Origin: Ophiostoma sp. CBS 140.51
Taxonomy: Eukaryota; Ascomycota; Sordariomycetes; Ophiostomatales; Ophiostomataceae
DNA length: 43,036 nucleotides
Assembly (NCBI GenBank): GCA_029298735.1
Contig: JANSLP010000277.1
Span: 1 to 43,036 of the forward strand
Direction of reading: 5' to 3'
This document shows positions 31,126-41,983 of the stretch, piece by piece; within the stretch, counting starts at the first letter, position 1; the number at the start of each line of letters is the position of its first letter. Made by a program: the position numbers and the translations under genes. A model generated the notes under the pieces. That model did not search any database. It was not told the origin of the DNA and was given only the letters and a program-made list of their open reading frames with translations.

Positions 31126-32206
31126 CTATTGCGGGTCCGGCAGGCCCTTCATCTGGCGGTAGAGCTTGCGGTGGCCCTCCAAGAAGACGAAAGTGAAGAT
31201 AGTGTGACTGATTTGTTAGTAAGGTTATCTACAACAATATATATATGTCAGCGGGGTGGGGGTGAACTCACGGTCCTAAACGGATGAAACTCGGCACCCA
31301 GCCCTTGAACATCCACCGCAGACCCTCGGCCGCATACAGCTCTTTCAGCACTGTCGTCAAGTGACCGTGCGACGACATGACCCGTGTCTTGATCACATCG
31401 ATTGGGCTCGTCACCGTCGCAGCCGCTACACCGGCCAAGAACGACGCAATCAAATGCGCTGCTAGCGAGTCTGTCAGGGGAGTGGTCGCTAGCAGCACAC
31501 GCTTCGCGCTGTCGTACGAGGCCAGCTGCGACGCCGTCATGGCGGCCGCGCGGATGCTGTTGGGCCACACACCGCGGAACCAGCCCTTGGCGAACCCCTC
31601 CTCGCGCGCCAGGCGCACCAGGCCGTGCAGCGCGTTGCGGTACCCACGGCGCTTCTCGACAGGCAAAGCCGCATCGTGTTGCATGCGGACATTGAGCACG
31701 TCGGCGGCGTTGCCCGCGAACCCACCAGCCATACCGGCTAGCGACGCGGCCACCACAAGAGCACCAAACGAGGCCTGGCCCTTCTTTTTCGAGCCGTCGG
31801 CCGCCTCCTGCTTACCGGCCGCATACTCTTCCAGACGGCTCTTCATTGCCTCGTAGAGGCCGAAACGGGTCGTCGAGTAGGTCAACTGGCGCAGCAGCGA
31901 GGCAGACAGGCCACTGTACAAGCCGCGGATGCCCTCGTTGCGGACAATGTGGACGAAAGTGCCGCTCATGGTGCGCGGCAGGTCGCCGTGGCGCATCTGC
32001 AGACGGACCTTGACGAGATCCATGGGGTGGGTGACGCAGGCGGCCAAACTACTGGCGCTGCCGCCGAACCAGAAGGGATAGTGTATCGACTTGGAGGCAG
32101 GCTGCTTTTTTGAGGCGGTGGCGGCGGACGGGGCCGGCGGCTTAACGGTGGCAGTCGGAGCAGCCGGCGACGGAACGTCCGGCGCGCCGGTTTTGTGTGA
32201 CTCCAT
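31126..32206 (-). CDS. DIC1: Mitochondrial dicarboxylate carrier, 338 aa
   Basis: Member of the mitochondrial carrier family in the inner membrane; Dic1 swaps malate or succinate for phosphate. Exons on the minus strand are 32206-31272 and 31207-31126, with a 64-base intron (GTGAGT, ACTAAC, ATCAG). The last exon supplies only HTIFTFVFLEGHRKLYRQMK and the end. The three repeats of the family are present: THPMDLVKVRLQ (P61, D63, K66), NAADVLNVRMQHDAAL and TSPIDVIKTRVM. Segments FWFGGSASS, GLYSGLSASLLRQLTYSTTRFG, AGMAGGFAGNAAD and FKGWVPSFIRLGP closely follow yeast Dic1, including the FAGNAAD variation in the second repeat that marks this subfamily. The first 40 residues are an Ala/Pro/Lys extension not found in yeast Dic1. 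Substrate is inferred from subfamily likeness. Confidence 0.93.
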
Positions 32207-33812
32207 GGTGGTGGATGGAGAGGGGAGTATGTGCGTGGAGCGAGTTATGTACGGCGGCGTGTGTTTTGTGTCGTTATGACATCTGTTTTAGATCGGCTTA
32301 TGGCGGTATAACTTGGGTTTTCAGCTTGAGCTTTCACAAGCAAATCATTGCTCAGAGAAGAGACGCAAATAGAAAGCCTGGGTCGGGCCGCTTAAGAGAA
32401 CGGTAGGTCACGGAGAGGGTTTGAGGGTAGAAGGCCGAGGTGAACGGGAACGGCGATGACCGAACGGTGACTCTAGCGGATAGAGGCCGAGGAGGGTTCG
32501 GGGGAAAATGGCAGAAAAAAAAAAGAAGAAAACAGAACAAGAAAAATTGGAGATTGGGGAAAGGCAACGAGGTGATTGGCAGAGGATCGTCGAGTTTATG
32601 CAGACCCTGGTCGGATTGAAGAGAAAAAGAGACCAAGAAGAACAGAAATATATCCAATGGAAGGAAAGTGTTGACGGACGTGATGCCGAAGGCTGTATGT
32701 GCGATCCCGGACAGCGGCCGAAACTGAGACTTTGAGGTTTTGGTCGGAATGAAGGAGAAGGCCCCAAAATTAAGAAAATGGAGAGGGAAGGCCCAAGGAG
32801 TTAAGCTCGCTTTGATTGCTCCGGTGCGGCGGTAGTTGCGATAAGAAAGGGAAGGTGCAGGGGAGGATACGAAGTAATACTAGAGAGGATGATACGTCGT
32901 ACTTGTAGGTAATCATACAGACAATGGAGAGGGAAAGAGGTTACCATGTAAAAAGGCAAGAGGAGAAAGATGTTCTGAGCAAAGAGGGAAAGAACAAAGT
33001 GGGCATGGATGAGGAATGACGACAAGGAGGAAGGGGCCTTTCCCCGGGAATTGCAAATCGTGAAATTAGAGAGAAGGAGCGAAAATACGGTGAAACTGGT
33101 CAAGAAACTTGCCGTTTTGAACTGGCTTGCAAATTGTCCGATTGTTTTGTTTCCGATGCCTTTTCCTGCGAATTTGCTTTTTGGAAGTCGAGGATACAGA
33201 TTACACGACAAGATGAGGGCGGAAGCGCAACTTTTGGAGAAGGGGGGAGAAAAGAAAAGATGACAGCGTCATAGTGCATTTTGGGGGTTCGATCGACTTT
33301 TTTTTTTTTTTTTTTTGCCATTCGCGATTCGCTCTTTCCCTGGTTTGGTGTCTTGGGTGTCTTGTCGGCTACTTCCAGAAGCACAGTACACAGCACGCAT
33401 CGATCGGCGGTTATAAGTCCACTGAAGAGTCCCCTGATTCCTAGCCGCTGGCGCCCCTTTCGGGGCATTTCCCGACACTGTCTTTTGCGTTTCTGTTTGG
33501 GTGTCTCTTTGCCGCCGGGCTGGTGCATCTCTCCCCGAAAAACTCCGCGAACGGAGAGACAACAGCGCTGTCACGGAATGGCAGCGAGCGAGCACAGTGC
33601 CAAATACTGCTTAGAGGCACTAATTCGCACCCGTCGAAACCGTCGCAATTCGGCGCTGTCATTGGCCAGTTGATGAGCTTTGGGGAAGGAACGTCCAACG
33701 GTTGTTCCCGCTCTTTCGGTTTTTGCAGAAGCTGTCGACCGACGTTCAGGAAAGATACACCAGACGAACAGAGGCCGTTTACCGTTCTCGTCTTCCCATC
33801 CCCTCCCATACA
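32207..33812. promoter_or_regulatory. Divergent DIC1-MSF1 upstream region
   Basis: 1.6 kb lies between two divergent start codons. The DIC1 side (32400-33000) is purine-rich on the plus strand, so its leader is C/T-rich. A run of 19 T lies at 33298-33316. ATTGG (CCAAT on the minus strand) occurs near 32575 and 33661. Frames here are short and of low complexity; no gene is supported. Confidence 0.5.
33298..33316. repeat. Run of 19 T
   Basis: A T homopolymer about 500 bases upstream of MSF1. Such poly(dA:dT) runs often exclude nucleosomes in fungal promoters; here that is an inference. Confidence 0.9.
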
Positions 33813-35360
33813 ATGGCATCTGCAATAATGCGTTTGCCTCGGCCAATGGCCTTGGCAGCCGCACGAAACTCCTCGGTGGCAGCACCGGCCTTTGCAGCCG
33901 CCCATCGCTGGTGCCTCTTCCGTTCACCATCGGCCCACCTCTTCACCACCACAACCCTCCGCTTCTCTTCTTCTTCAACCTCATCCTCCTCCTCTGCACC
34001 AGGAACCCCACCCGTTATCGAGATCGACGGCCAGAAATACAATACTGACAAGTGGTTCAACACGCCGTCCAATGTCGTCGCCGCCGCCTCACGCCGCCTG
34101 CATATGCAGGAAGACCATCCGATCGCCATCACCCGGCAGATTATCGAGTCTCGCTTCCCGGCACCGACGTTCCGCTATGTTAACTCGCTGCACCCGGTCG
34201 TGTCGACGTTCCAAAACTTTGACTCCCTGGGGTTCGCACCGGACCACCCGGGCCGTGCCCGCTCTGATACCTACTATGTCAACAGTAACACCTTGCTGCG
34301 GACACACACGAGCGCCCACGAGCTCGAGACGTTCCGGGACAACTCAAGTCCCGGTTTCTTGTTGAGCGCCGACGTCTATCGCCGCGACGAGGTCGACCGT
34401 ACGCACTACCCTGTCTTTCACCAGATGGAGGGCGCGCGCGTGTGGGACCGGCGCACCGACGCGGACGACAAGGGCGACTTGACGGCGGCCATTCTCGCTG
34501 ACCTGGCCAAGCTGCCCGAGCACGGCATTGCTGTCGAGGACCCGGACCCACCCTTCCACGACGAGCGCAACCCGCGGCAGGCGCCGCAACACTCGGCGAG
34601 CGAGGTGGAGGCTTTGGGGCGGCACCTAAAACGGTCGCTGGAGCTGATGGTGGTGGAGGTGTTTACGCGGGCCAAGAAGGCGGCGGCGGCGGCCCGCCAG
34701 GATGCCAATGCGACCCAAGCGGCCTCGGCAAAAGAGGACGAGCCGCTGCGGATGCGCTGGGTTGAGGCGATATTCCCCTTTACCAGTCCGTCGTGGGAGC
34801 TCGAGGTGTACTACGAGGGCGACTGGCTCGAGGTGCTGGGAAGCGGCATCTCCAAACAGTCAATCTTGGACAATGCGGGCGTGCCTTCGCAAATGGCCTG
34901 GGCATTTGGTATCGGTCTGGACCGGATTGCCATGCTGCTGTTCCAAATCACTGATATTCGACTGTTCTGGTCGAAGGACGAGCGGTTTCTGAGCCAGTTC
35001 CTCGGCGTGTCGGCGGACCTGGACAAGCTGCGGCCGTTCGTACCGTTTTCCAAGTACCCAGAGTGCTACAAGGATGTGTCGTTTTGGGTGCCCAACGCTA
35101 CCGAAAGTACTGAGAGTGCTGCTGCTGCTGGCCTCCACAACAACGACGTCATGGAGGTGATTCGCAACATTGCCGGTGACGTCGCCGAGGACGTAAAGCT
35201 GATCGACGACTTTACGCACCCCAAGACCAAACGGCAGAGCCTGTGCTACCGCATTAACTACCGCAGTCTGGAGCGGACGCTGACCAACGTGGAGACGAAC
35301 AAGCTGCACAACGAGGTAACGGACGCCTTGGCGCAGCGTCTGGGTGTTGAGATTCGGTAG
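33813..35360 (+). CDS. MSF1: Mitochondrial phenylalanyl-tRNA synthetase, 515 aa
   Basis: This single-chain class II synthetase charges mitochondrial tRNA-Phe in the matrix. One exon. The ATG at 33813 (CAATGGC) is preferred; the frame is open upstream, but the protein then begins with MASAIMRLPRPMALAAARNS, a clear presequence of about 50 Arg-, Ala- and Ser-rich residues without acidic ones. Class II signatures follow: HPVVSTFQNFDSLGF, THTSAHE (about residue 164), YRRDEVDRTHYPVFHQMEG (motif 2), LEVLGSGISKQSILDNAG and AWAFGIGLDRIAMLLF (motif 3, about 365-380). The last 100 residues (from FSKYPECYKDVSFWVPN at about 411) are the FDX-ACB anticodon-binding domain that marks the monomeric mitochondrial enzyme. 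An Ala/Lys/Gln-rich insert lies between motif 2 and motif 3 (residues about 285-308). It runs head to tail with MEF1, another mitochondrial translation gene. Confidence 0.96.
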   Translation: MASAIMRLPRPMALAAARNSSVAAPAFAAAHRWCLFRSPSAHLFTTTTLRFSSSSTSSSSSAPGTPPVIEIDGQKYNTDKWFNTPSNVVAAASRRLHMQEDHPIAITRQIIESRFPAPTFRYVNSLHPVVSTFQNFDSLGFAPDHPGRARSDTYYVNSNTLLRTHTSAHELETFRDNSSPGFLLSADVYRRDEVDRTHYPVFHQMEGARVWDRRTDADDKGDLTAAILADLAKLPEHGIAVEDPDPPFHDERNPRQAPQHSASEVEALGRHLKRSLELMVVEVFTRAKKAAAAARQDANATQAASAKEDEPLRMRWVEAIFPFTSPSWELEVYYEGDWLEVLGSGISKQSILDNAGVPSQMAWAFGIGLDRIAMLLFQITDIRLFWSKDERFLSQFLGVSADLDKLRPFVPFSKYPECYKDVSFWVPNATESTESAAAAGLHNNDVMEVIRNIAGDVAEDVKLIDDFTHPKTKRQSLCYRINYRSLERTLTNVETNKLHNEVTDALAQRLGVEIR

Positions 35361-36118
35361 TCTGGTTGTCCAATACACTAGATATGTACGATAGAATGTT
35401 TAGAACGAAAAGGGGCAGGGTAAACACACAGCAAAGCAAAAAGCGTCTCTCCATTTACTGCAGCAATTTACATGATATTTACATGACATTTATGACCGTT
35501 GCGTTTTTAAGTTTGAGAGCCATTGATGTTCCTTTCTTTCGAATCTGTGCGTTGAATAGCCAGATTGGAAGTAAGAATAATAGACCGCTAATTTACAAAA
35601 ATCAAAGTGAAATTAAAATAAACATGAAAGCTAAGCAGGGTTTGAATTTCAATGGCCTGTGAGATCTTGTCGTACGAGTTCAATAACCATTAAATAGCTG
35701 AATCAAATAGGCGTCGATGATTGGACGGCGCGTGTTCCTGTAAAGAGCGCTCCGATGTACCTTTACACTAGTATTTTGGTGTGACGGTACCTGGAGCTAG
35801 ACCGCCATTGGGCCTGGTCGCTCTTTTTTCGTGGCAGCGCGCGGCAGAAAAAAGTGAACTGAGAAAAAAAGAAGAAAAGAAAAGAATACAGGGCGTCGCC
35901 TGTTGTCTTTTTTCTTTCTTTCGATGAGTACCCCCCCTCACAGCCGTGCCGTCGCCTTCTCGTTCTCCACACCCACGACGACGGCTATGCTGGCAGCCCT
36001 GTCTCCACTCTCCTTTTAGTTTTTAGTTTTTCTTTTCTTCCTCGACAGGCGAGCGTTTCTTTCTCTTCCCCTACGACAACCTCTTGTTCGTCGACAACAC
36101 CCCCCACCGTCGTCGACA
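35361..36118. promoter_or_regulatory. MSF1 3' region and MEF1 promoter
   Basis: The first 300 bases are AT-rich and fit the MSF1 3' end. The last 120 are the pyrimidine-rich MEF1 leader with TCGAC at 36042-36046, 36091-36095 and 36113-36117, the last almost touching the start codon. No gene is seen. Confidence 0.5.
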
Positions 36119-38724
36119 ATGCACAAGACGCGCAGTGCCGTTTCCCTGCTGCGGGCCTCGAGCAGCGCCGCAGCTGCCTCGACCAGCTCGGCTGCTGTCT
36201 CTTCGTCGACCTCCTCGTCGTCGTCTTCTTTTATCTCGACCCCTTCCCGCTCCTTTGGCACCACCTCGTGCACCCGCTCCACGACCACCCCCAGTCGCCC
36301 CACCCCTTCACCACTCAGCCGGCCGTCTAAGCAGCGGCAATGGTTCAGCAACTCGTCGAATCTGCGCGCTCTCAATGCGGCACAAGCTGCGTATGCCGGC
36401 CTTTGCCCTTTACATCTTTTGCAAAACTTATACTAACACCTTTCTCTTTCCAGCCTCAAGGCCGCCCAGGATGCCGCCGCCAACATGACGGCCGAGTCCG
36501 TCGCCAAGAACATGAGCCCCGAAGAGGCCAAGCGGTTATCGAGTGTGCGCAACATTGGCATTGCAGCCCACATTGACAGCGGCAAGACGACTGTGACGGA
36601 GCGCGTGCTCTTCTACACGGGCCGCATCAAGTCGATCCACGAGGTGCGCGGCCGCGACTCCGTCGGCGCCAAGATGGACTCCATGGAGCTTGAGCGCGAG
36701 CGTGGCATCACCATCCAGTCAGCCGCGACGTTCTGTGACTGGGTCAAGAAGAACGAGAAGACGGGCGAGGAAGAGAAGTTCCACGTCAACCTGATTGATA
36801 CCCCGGGCCATATCGACTTCACCATTGAGGTCGAGCGTGCGCTGCGTGTGCTCGACGGCGCCGTCATGATTCTGTGTGCCGTCAGTGGCGTGCAGAGTCA
36901 GACAATCACGGTCGATCGCCAAATGAAGCGTTACAATGTGCCCCGTCTGAGTTTCGTCAACAAGATGGACCGCATGGGCGCCAACCCGTGGAAGGCCGTC
37001 GAGGGCATCAACAAGAAGCTCAAGATTGCCGCTGCCGCCATCCAGATCCCCATTGGTTCCGAGAAGGAGTTTGAGGGTGTCGTCGATTTGGTCAACATGC
37101 GCTCCATCCGCAACTCGGGCAACCGTGGTGTCAACCTCAAGGTTACCGATGAGATCCCCGAGGACCTGGTTGAGCTCGCCAAGGAGAAGCGCCAGGAGCT
37201 CATTGAGAAGCTGGCCGACGTCGACGACGAGATTGCCGAGATGTTCCTCGAGGAGCAGGACCCCACCCCGGATCAGATCAAGGCCGCCATCCGCCGCGCT
37301 ACCATCAGCCTCAAGTTCACGCCTGTCCTCATGGGCACTGCCCTCGGTGACAAGGCCGTTCAGCCCATGCTCGACGCCGTCTGCGACTACCTGCCCAACC
37401 CCGGTGAGGTTCAGAACCTGGCCCTCGACCGCGCCCAAGACGAGAAGCCCGTTTCCCTGATCCCGTACAACTCGCTGCCCTTTGTCGGCCTGGCCTTCAA
37501 GCTTGAGGAGAACCCCTACGGCCAGTTGACCTACATCCGCGTCTACCAGGGCACCCTCCGGAAGGGCGTCCACCTGTTCAACTCGCGTACTGGCAAGAAG
37601 GTCCGCATTCCCCGTATCGTGCGCATGCACTCCAACGAGATGGAGGATGTGACCGAGATTGGTGCCGGTGAGATTTGCGCCGTGTTCGGTGTCGAGTGCG
37701 CCTCTGGCGACACCTTCACTGATGGTCAGATGCCATACACCATGACCTCCATGTTCGTTCCCGATGCCGTCATGTCTCTGTCCATTATGCCCAAGCGCTC
37801 CAGCGATGCCGATGCCTTTTCCAAGGCCATGAACCGTTTCCAGCGCGAGGACCCCACATTCCGCCTGCACGTCGACGAGGAGTCGGAGCAGACCATTATC
37901 TCGGGTATGGGCGAGTTGCACCTGGAAATCTACGTCGAGCGTCTGCGCCGTGAGTACAAGGTCGACTGCGAGGTCGGCCAGCCCCGTGTCGCTTACCGTG
38001 AGACTATTTCGCGCAAGGCCGAGTTCGACTACCTTTTCAAGCGCCAGTCTGGTGGCCCTGGTGACTACGCCCGTGTCGTCGGCTTTATCGAGCCCAACGC
38101 TGAGGATGCCGAGGCCAACCACTTTGAGCAGCGCGTCGCTGGTGGCACCATTCCCGACAAGTTCCTGTCGGCCTGTGCCAAGGGTTTCGACATTGCTTGC
38201 CAGCGCGGTCCCCAGGTCGGCCACAGAGTCATTGGCACGTCCATGGTCATTGTCGATGGTGCCACCCACGTTACGGATTCGTCTGATCACGCCTTCAGCT
38301 TGGCCACCCAGTATGCCTTCAAGTCTGTCTTTAAGGACGCCGGCGGCCAGATTCTCGAGCCCCTGATGCGCACGACCATCACTGCGCCCAGCGAGTTCCA
38401 GGGCAACATTCTGATGCTCATCAACAAGCGCGGTACCGTTATCGATACCGAAATTGGCGCCGACGACTTCCAGCTGATTGCCGACTGCTCGCTGAACGCC
38501 ATGTTCGGCTTCAGTACTGATCTTCGTGCGGCCACGCAGGGCAAGGGCGAGTTCTCCATGGAGTTTTCCCACTATGCGCCCGCCACGCCCCAGATGCAGT
38601 ACGTATTCTTGACACTCTGTTTGCCTTTTTCTCGTTATAGAAGTGACATTTTGCTAACATCCATTTTAGGAAGGAGCTTATTGCCAAGCACCTCAAGGAG
38701 ATCGAGGACAAGCGGAAGAACTAG
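36119..38724 (+). CDS. MEF1: Mitochondrial translation elongation factor G1, 823 aa
   Basis: This GTPase moves tRNAs and mRNA through the mitochondrial ribosome. Exons are 36119-36390, 36454-38598 and 38670-38724, with introns of 63 and 71 bases, both with CTAAC branch sites. The first 90 residues are Ser-, Thr-, Arg- and Ala-rich with no acidic residues, a long mitochondrial presequence. The GTPase domain has AAHIDSGKTT (G1, about residue 130), RERGITIQSAA (G2), DTPGHIDF (G3) and NKMDRMG (G4). Domain II reads YIRVYQGTLRKGV, domain III MGELHLEIYVERL, and domain IV and V segments follow (GPGDYARVVGFIEP, then LIADCSLNAMFGFSTDLRAATQGKGEFSMEF). The last exon adds KELIAKHLKEIEDKRKN. All switch residues are present. 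EF-G1 rather than EF-G2 is inferred from overall likeness to Mef1. Confidence 0.96.
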
Positions 38725-39275
38725 ACATCTAGACGACTTTTATTTTTATGTATATACTTTATATCTCCCCTACCTATCATAGAAAAGCATCTGATTTTAC
38801 AACGGCAACTTCGGCCTCTGTAAATATACAAACTGCTTATTACTGGCCATTCGATTTAAATGGCGTGACCTACGTAATATCGTCCAAAAGAGGAAGCCTC
38901 GGCGTCAACGAGACTGGACTTGCGGACAGTCCCGCCCCCGCCAGTATGTTGTGCTTTCCCGAGTAAGAAGTTAACGGACCGACATGAAACAAAATATATT
39001 GCCAAAATTAGCAAGAACAGAATATTGTTTCACAAGGCAGGAGCCAATAGCGAAATGAAGTTGTGTTTGAAGAAAAAAAAAGTTGTCATAACATTAAAAA
39101 GAAGATATTCCTGATACAAACAAAAAAGTACATGGGACCAAAACCTGACCTGGATCCTAAAACGCTCTAACCAAAATGAAAAATAAAAGATAAAATCAAA
39201 CAAAAACTGTTCTCGGTTTTTTCCTCCTAACACCTTCTTTTCCCTCCTCCTTTCTGTTCTGATAATTGAAATCCC
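38725..39275. other. Convergent 3' region between MEF1 and the zinc-finger gene
   Basis: AT-rich 3' ends of two convergent genes. No gene is seen. Confidence 0.55.
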
Positions 39276-41124
39276 TTAACCCGATTGTTGAGGGTATGTC
39301 TGGAAGTATTGTGATGAAGACGAAATCATGTCTGAAGAGATGCGGCTGATGGCATCAAAGTGAACCTGCGCAACCTGCAGCTGCTCCAGCATCTGTGGGT
39401 CGTCGGGCTGCGAGAAGTTGAGCACGACGTTGGAGAGCATCTCCTTGTGGTGGCGCCACTCAGCCTTGCTCTTGTCAACGGCCAGCTTGTGGACGGCTTC
39501 GATGGCAGCAAGCTCTTGTGCGCGGCGTCGGCTCTCGGCGTCGCTGCTGCTGCTGCTCTTAGAAGAGGAGGACGACTTGCGGGAGGAGGAGGAAGACGAC
39601 GAGGTAGTACCAGCGGCAGTATCCTTCTTCCGCTTGCGGCCCTTGCTGACAGACTGGCTGCTGCTGACAGCCATGTGCGCGGCACCATCGACAGCGGCGG
39701 CAGAAGCAGCGGCCATGCTCTCTAGCTGCGAGCCGTCATCGTGGTGCACGCGGCGCATGTGGTCCTTGAGGTTCCACTGGCGGGGGAAGCCAAAGCCTGG
39801 GTGGGCACGGTCGCACTCGGGGTGCGGGCACAGGTAGGGCTTGTCGCCATGGCCGTGCATGGCGTGGGCCTCACGCTCGTGGCGCAGGAGGCAGGCCGTG
39901 GACGAGAAGCGGGCGTTCTCGCAGGCACTGTTCTTGCAGCGGTAGGGCTTCAAGTGTGAGTCGACAAATTTGCTGGACAGATATCAGTCTCGGTGATTCG
40001 CAAAGGCGACTGGACAGGTAATAAGAGGTAGTGGTGGGGGGAAGGACATACTCATAGTTGCACTTGAGCTTCTCGGGCTTGTGGTTGCAGTTCTCTTCGC
40101 CCTCCCATGGGCAGTGGTAGAGACCATCCGGGCCGCAAGTGGCTGTCTTGTACAGGTAGTGATCCCGAGCAGACTCGCCTTCGCTCTGGCGGTGGCTGTT
40201 GCTGCTGGTGCTAGCGTCGTCGCCAGCGTTGCTGCTGCTGCTGCGGCTCAGACCGCTGCTTGTCCGCTTACGGCCAGCGGCCGCCTCAACCTGGGCAACA
40301 AAGGACAGAGAAGTGGCAGAGTCATGGCTCTCAGCGGGGGAGGGGGCAATGGGCAGCGACCAGGTGTCCTCGCCCCGGTCAGGCGACGAGCGACGGGAGC
40401 TCGAAGGGCTCCAGGTCTGAGGGGAGCTGGCCTCGAAAACGATGCTGTCCAGGCCGTTGAGGCTCTCCAGGTCCAAACCGTCCAGGTTCATCTGTGTGCA
40501 CGTGGGGTCGACGTGCTGTGGTTGCTGCTGGCTATGAAGGTGGTGGCCGAGGCCAGCGGCCAGGTCCGTGTTGTATGGCATGGAAAGGGGAGCCTGGCCG
40601 TACAAAGCCAGGTACTGATCCGGGCTCATGCCGCCCACGGTCGCCGCCGCAGCGTTGTTGTTGTAGTAAGCCTGCACGGCCGCTGGAGAGTAAGCGGCGT
40701 TGGCCATGTCGTAAACCGCCGCAGCGGACGGCGCGTTGTTGTAGAGCGAGGCAGACAGGCTAGTCTTGACGCGAGGCCGGCTCTTGTGTGCCGAGGCGCG
40801 GATGGTGCGCGACTTGAAGCTGCTGGCAGAGCTCTTGGACACAGTCCGACGCATGGGGACAGAAGTAGCGGCGGCAGAAGCAGGCCACTTGCTCTCTGGC
40901 CGTGGTGTCAGGCTCTGCTGTGCTTGCTGTGCCTGCATCACCTGCTGCTGCGAGCGATACTCATCCAGACCGTCCAGATTCTGGTAAGAGTAGTCGTCCG
41001 AGTCCTGGGCAAGATCTCCGTTATCAGAGAAGTCGGCGAAGTTCTGTGTGCCTTCGACGGCAGCCTCCCATTGGCCGCCGTGCATGCTCACCGCTGTGCC
41101 CGGCTGGGCTCCTAGGTAGAGCAT
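39276..41124 (-). CDS. C2H2 zinc-finger protein, probable transcription factor, 589 aa
   Basis: Exons on the minus strand are 41124-40052 and 39972-39276, with a 79-base intron (GTATGT, TGTCCAG acceptor). Residues 1-330 are low-complexity, rich in Ser, Ala, Gln, Asn and Tyr, with acidic and aromatic patches (DSDDYSYQNLDGLDEY, MNLDGLDLESLNGLDS) that could be activation segments. A cysteine/histidine region starts at about residue 338: YHCPWEGEENCNHKPEKLKC, and the exon junction then gives CNYDKFVDSHLKPYRCK. Two standard fingers follow, CKNSACENARFSSTACLLRH and CPHPECDRAHPGFGFPRQW ending in HMRRVH. A basic stretch, KGRKRKKD, may be the nuclear signal. A poly-Ser segment and a helical region (RRRAQELAAIEAVHKLAVDK) follow to the end. 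The three-finger arrangement is common in Pezizomycotina proteins; target genes are unknown. Confidence 0.9.
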
Positions 41125-41959
41125 TCCGGAAGAGAAATGGCTACAGTCGCTTTAAAAACAAAAGCAAATAAAAGTCAGTGTGCTGTTGAACCACTTTTGT
41201 CGTCTGGCCATTTTGAATGTGTGTTTTTTCTTGTTTGTTTTTCACTTGTGTTTGTCATGGGGGACAGGTCTGTCGTCCTTGAAGAAGTCTCGCACACGTT
41301 GTGGAGCATGACAAACAAGAAGATGAAAGAGAAACAAAAGAAAAGGAAAAGACAAGAGAACAAAAGAGAGTCGAGAAGACAGAAATGAAAAACATGGTGA
41401 AAGAAAAGCAAACAAAACCGAGGAAGTAAACAATGCAGTTAGAAAGAAAAGCAAGAAGACCGGGAGCATCATGAGTGTACAACTTTGTTTCTGCAAGGAA
41501 CCAGTCAGTGAACAAGTCAAAGGGTTTGAATTGGGTCGCTCGTTGGCGAAAGAGGGAGATGGAAAACCAACCAGTCTTGATGTGATCCCGTGGACAGACA
41601 CAAAGCCAAAGGAATGTCCTGCCATCGACAGACCTCCCACCATGTGTCTGTCATGATGTGATCCATATCCAGTGTCCAAGTCCAAGTTGTGTGTGGTGTA
41701 TGTGATATCGAAAACCTTTGTTTAAATTGTCGATGATGTCGATGGAGAATGCAGTTGATAAGCGATGCCACGCACGTCGTCCATTGTGTCAAAAGCATCA
41801 GACAAGAGCCAAGATCATGCCTCTTGTCAATCACTACTCTTGTGTAGCAGCAACATAAAAGTGAACATGAACAGTTGTCGAGAGATGTTGAAGGAAAAGA
41901 GAGGCCAGTGTAGAAACATGAAGGGGAAAGTCGCGACAGAAGACCCCTATCCAGGTAAA

Positions 41960-41983
41960 CATCATGTGATATGTCACGTGATG
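41960..41983. promoter_or_regulatory. Paired ATCAYGTGAT-type palindromes
   Basis: ATCATGTGAT (41961-41970) is followed directly by a TCACGTGA palindrome (41974-41981), and the whole 24 bases form an imperfect inverted repeat. TCACGTGA is a strong bHLH-type site. It lies about 840 bases upstream of the zinc-finger gene start. Function is inferred from the motif only. Confidence 0.5.

Noticed and set aside
33284..33316. GGTTCGATCG followed by a T-run, resembling a tRNA B box and Pol III terminator
   Set aside because: No acceptor stem, D arm or anticodon arm can be folded upstream, and the T-arm stem does not pair.
33702..33812. Upstream start for MSF1 at 33702
   Set aside because: The ATG at 33813 has a better context and gives a clean presequence; the upstream 37 codons look like leader translated by chance.
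36719..38572. 617-codon frame on the minus strand inside MEF1
   Set aside because: It lies opposite MEF1, whose codons avoid A and T at the third position; that removes stops from the antisense frame. The translated sequence is a Leu/Asp/Val-rich mirror with no domain.
40081..41115. 344-codon plus-strand frame opposite the zinc-finger gene
   Set aside because: Antisense to a clearly coding exon; Arg- and Val-rich without recognisable structure.
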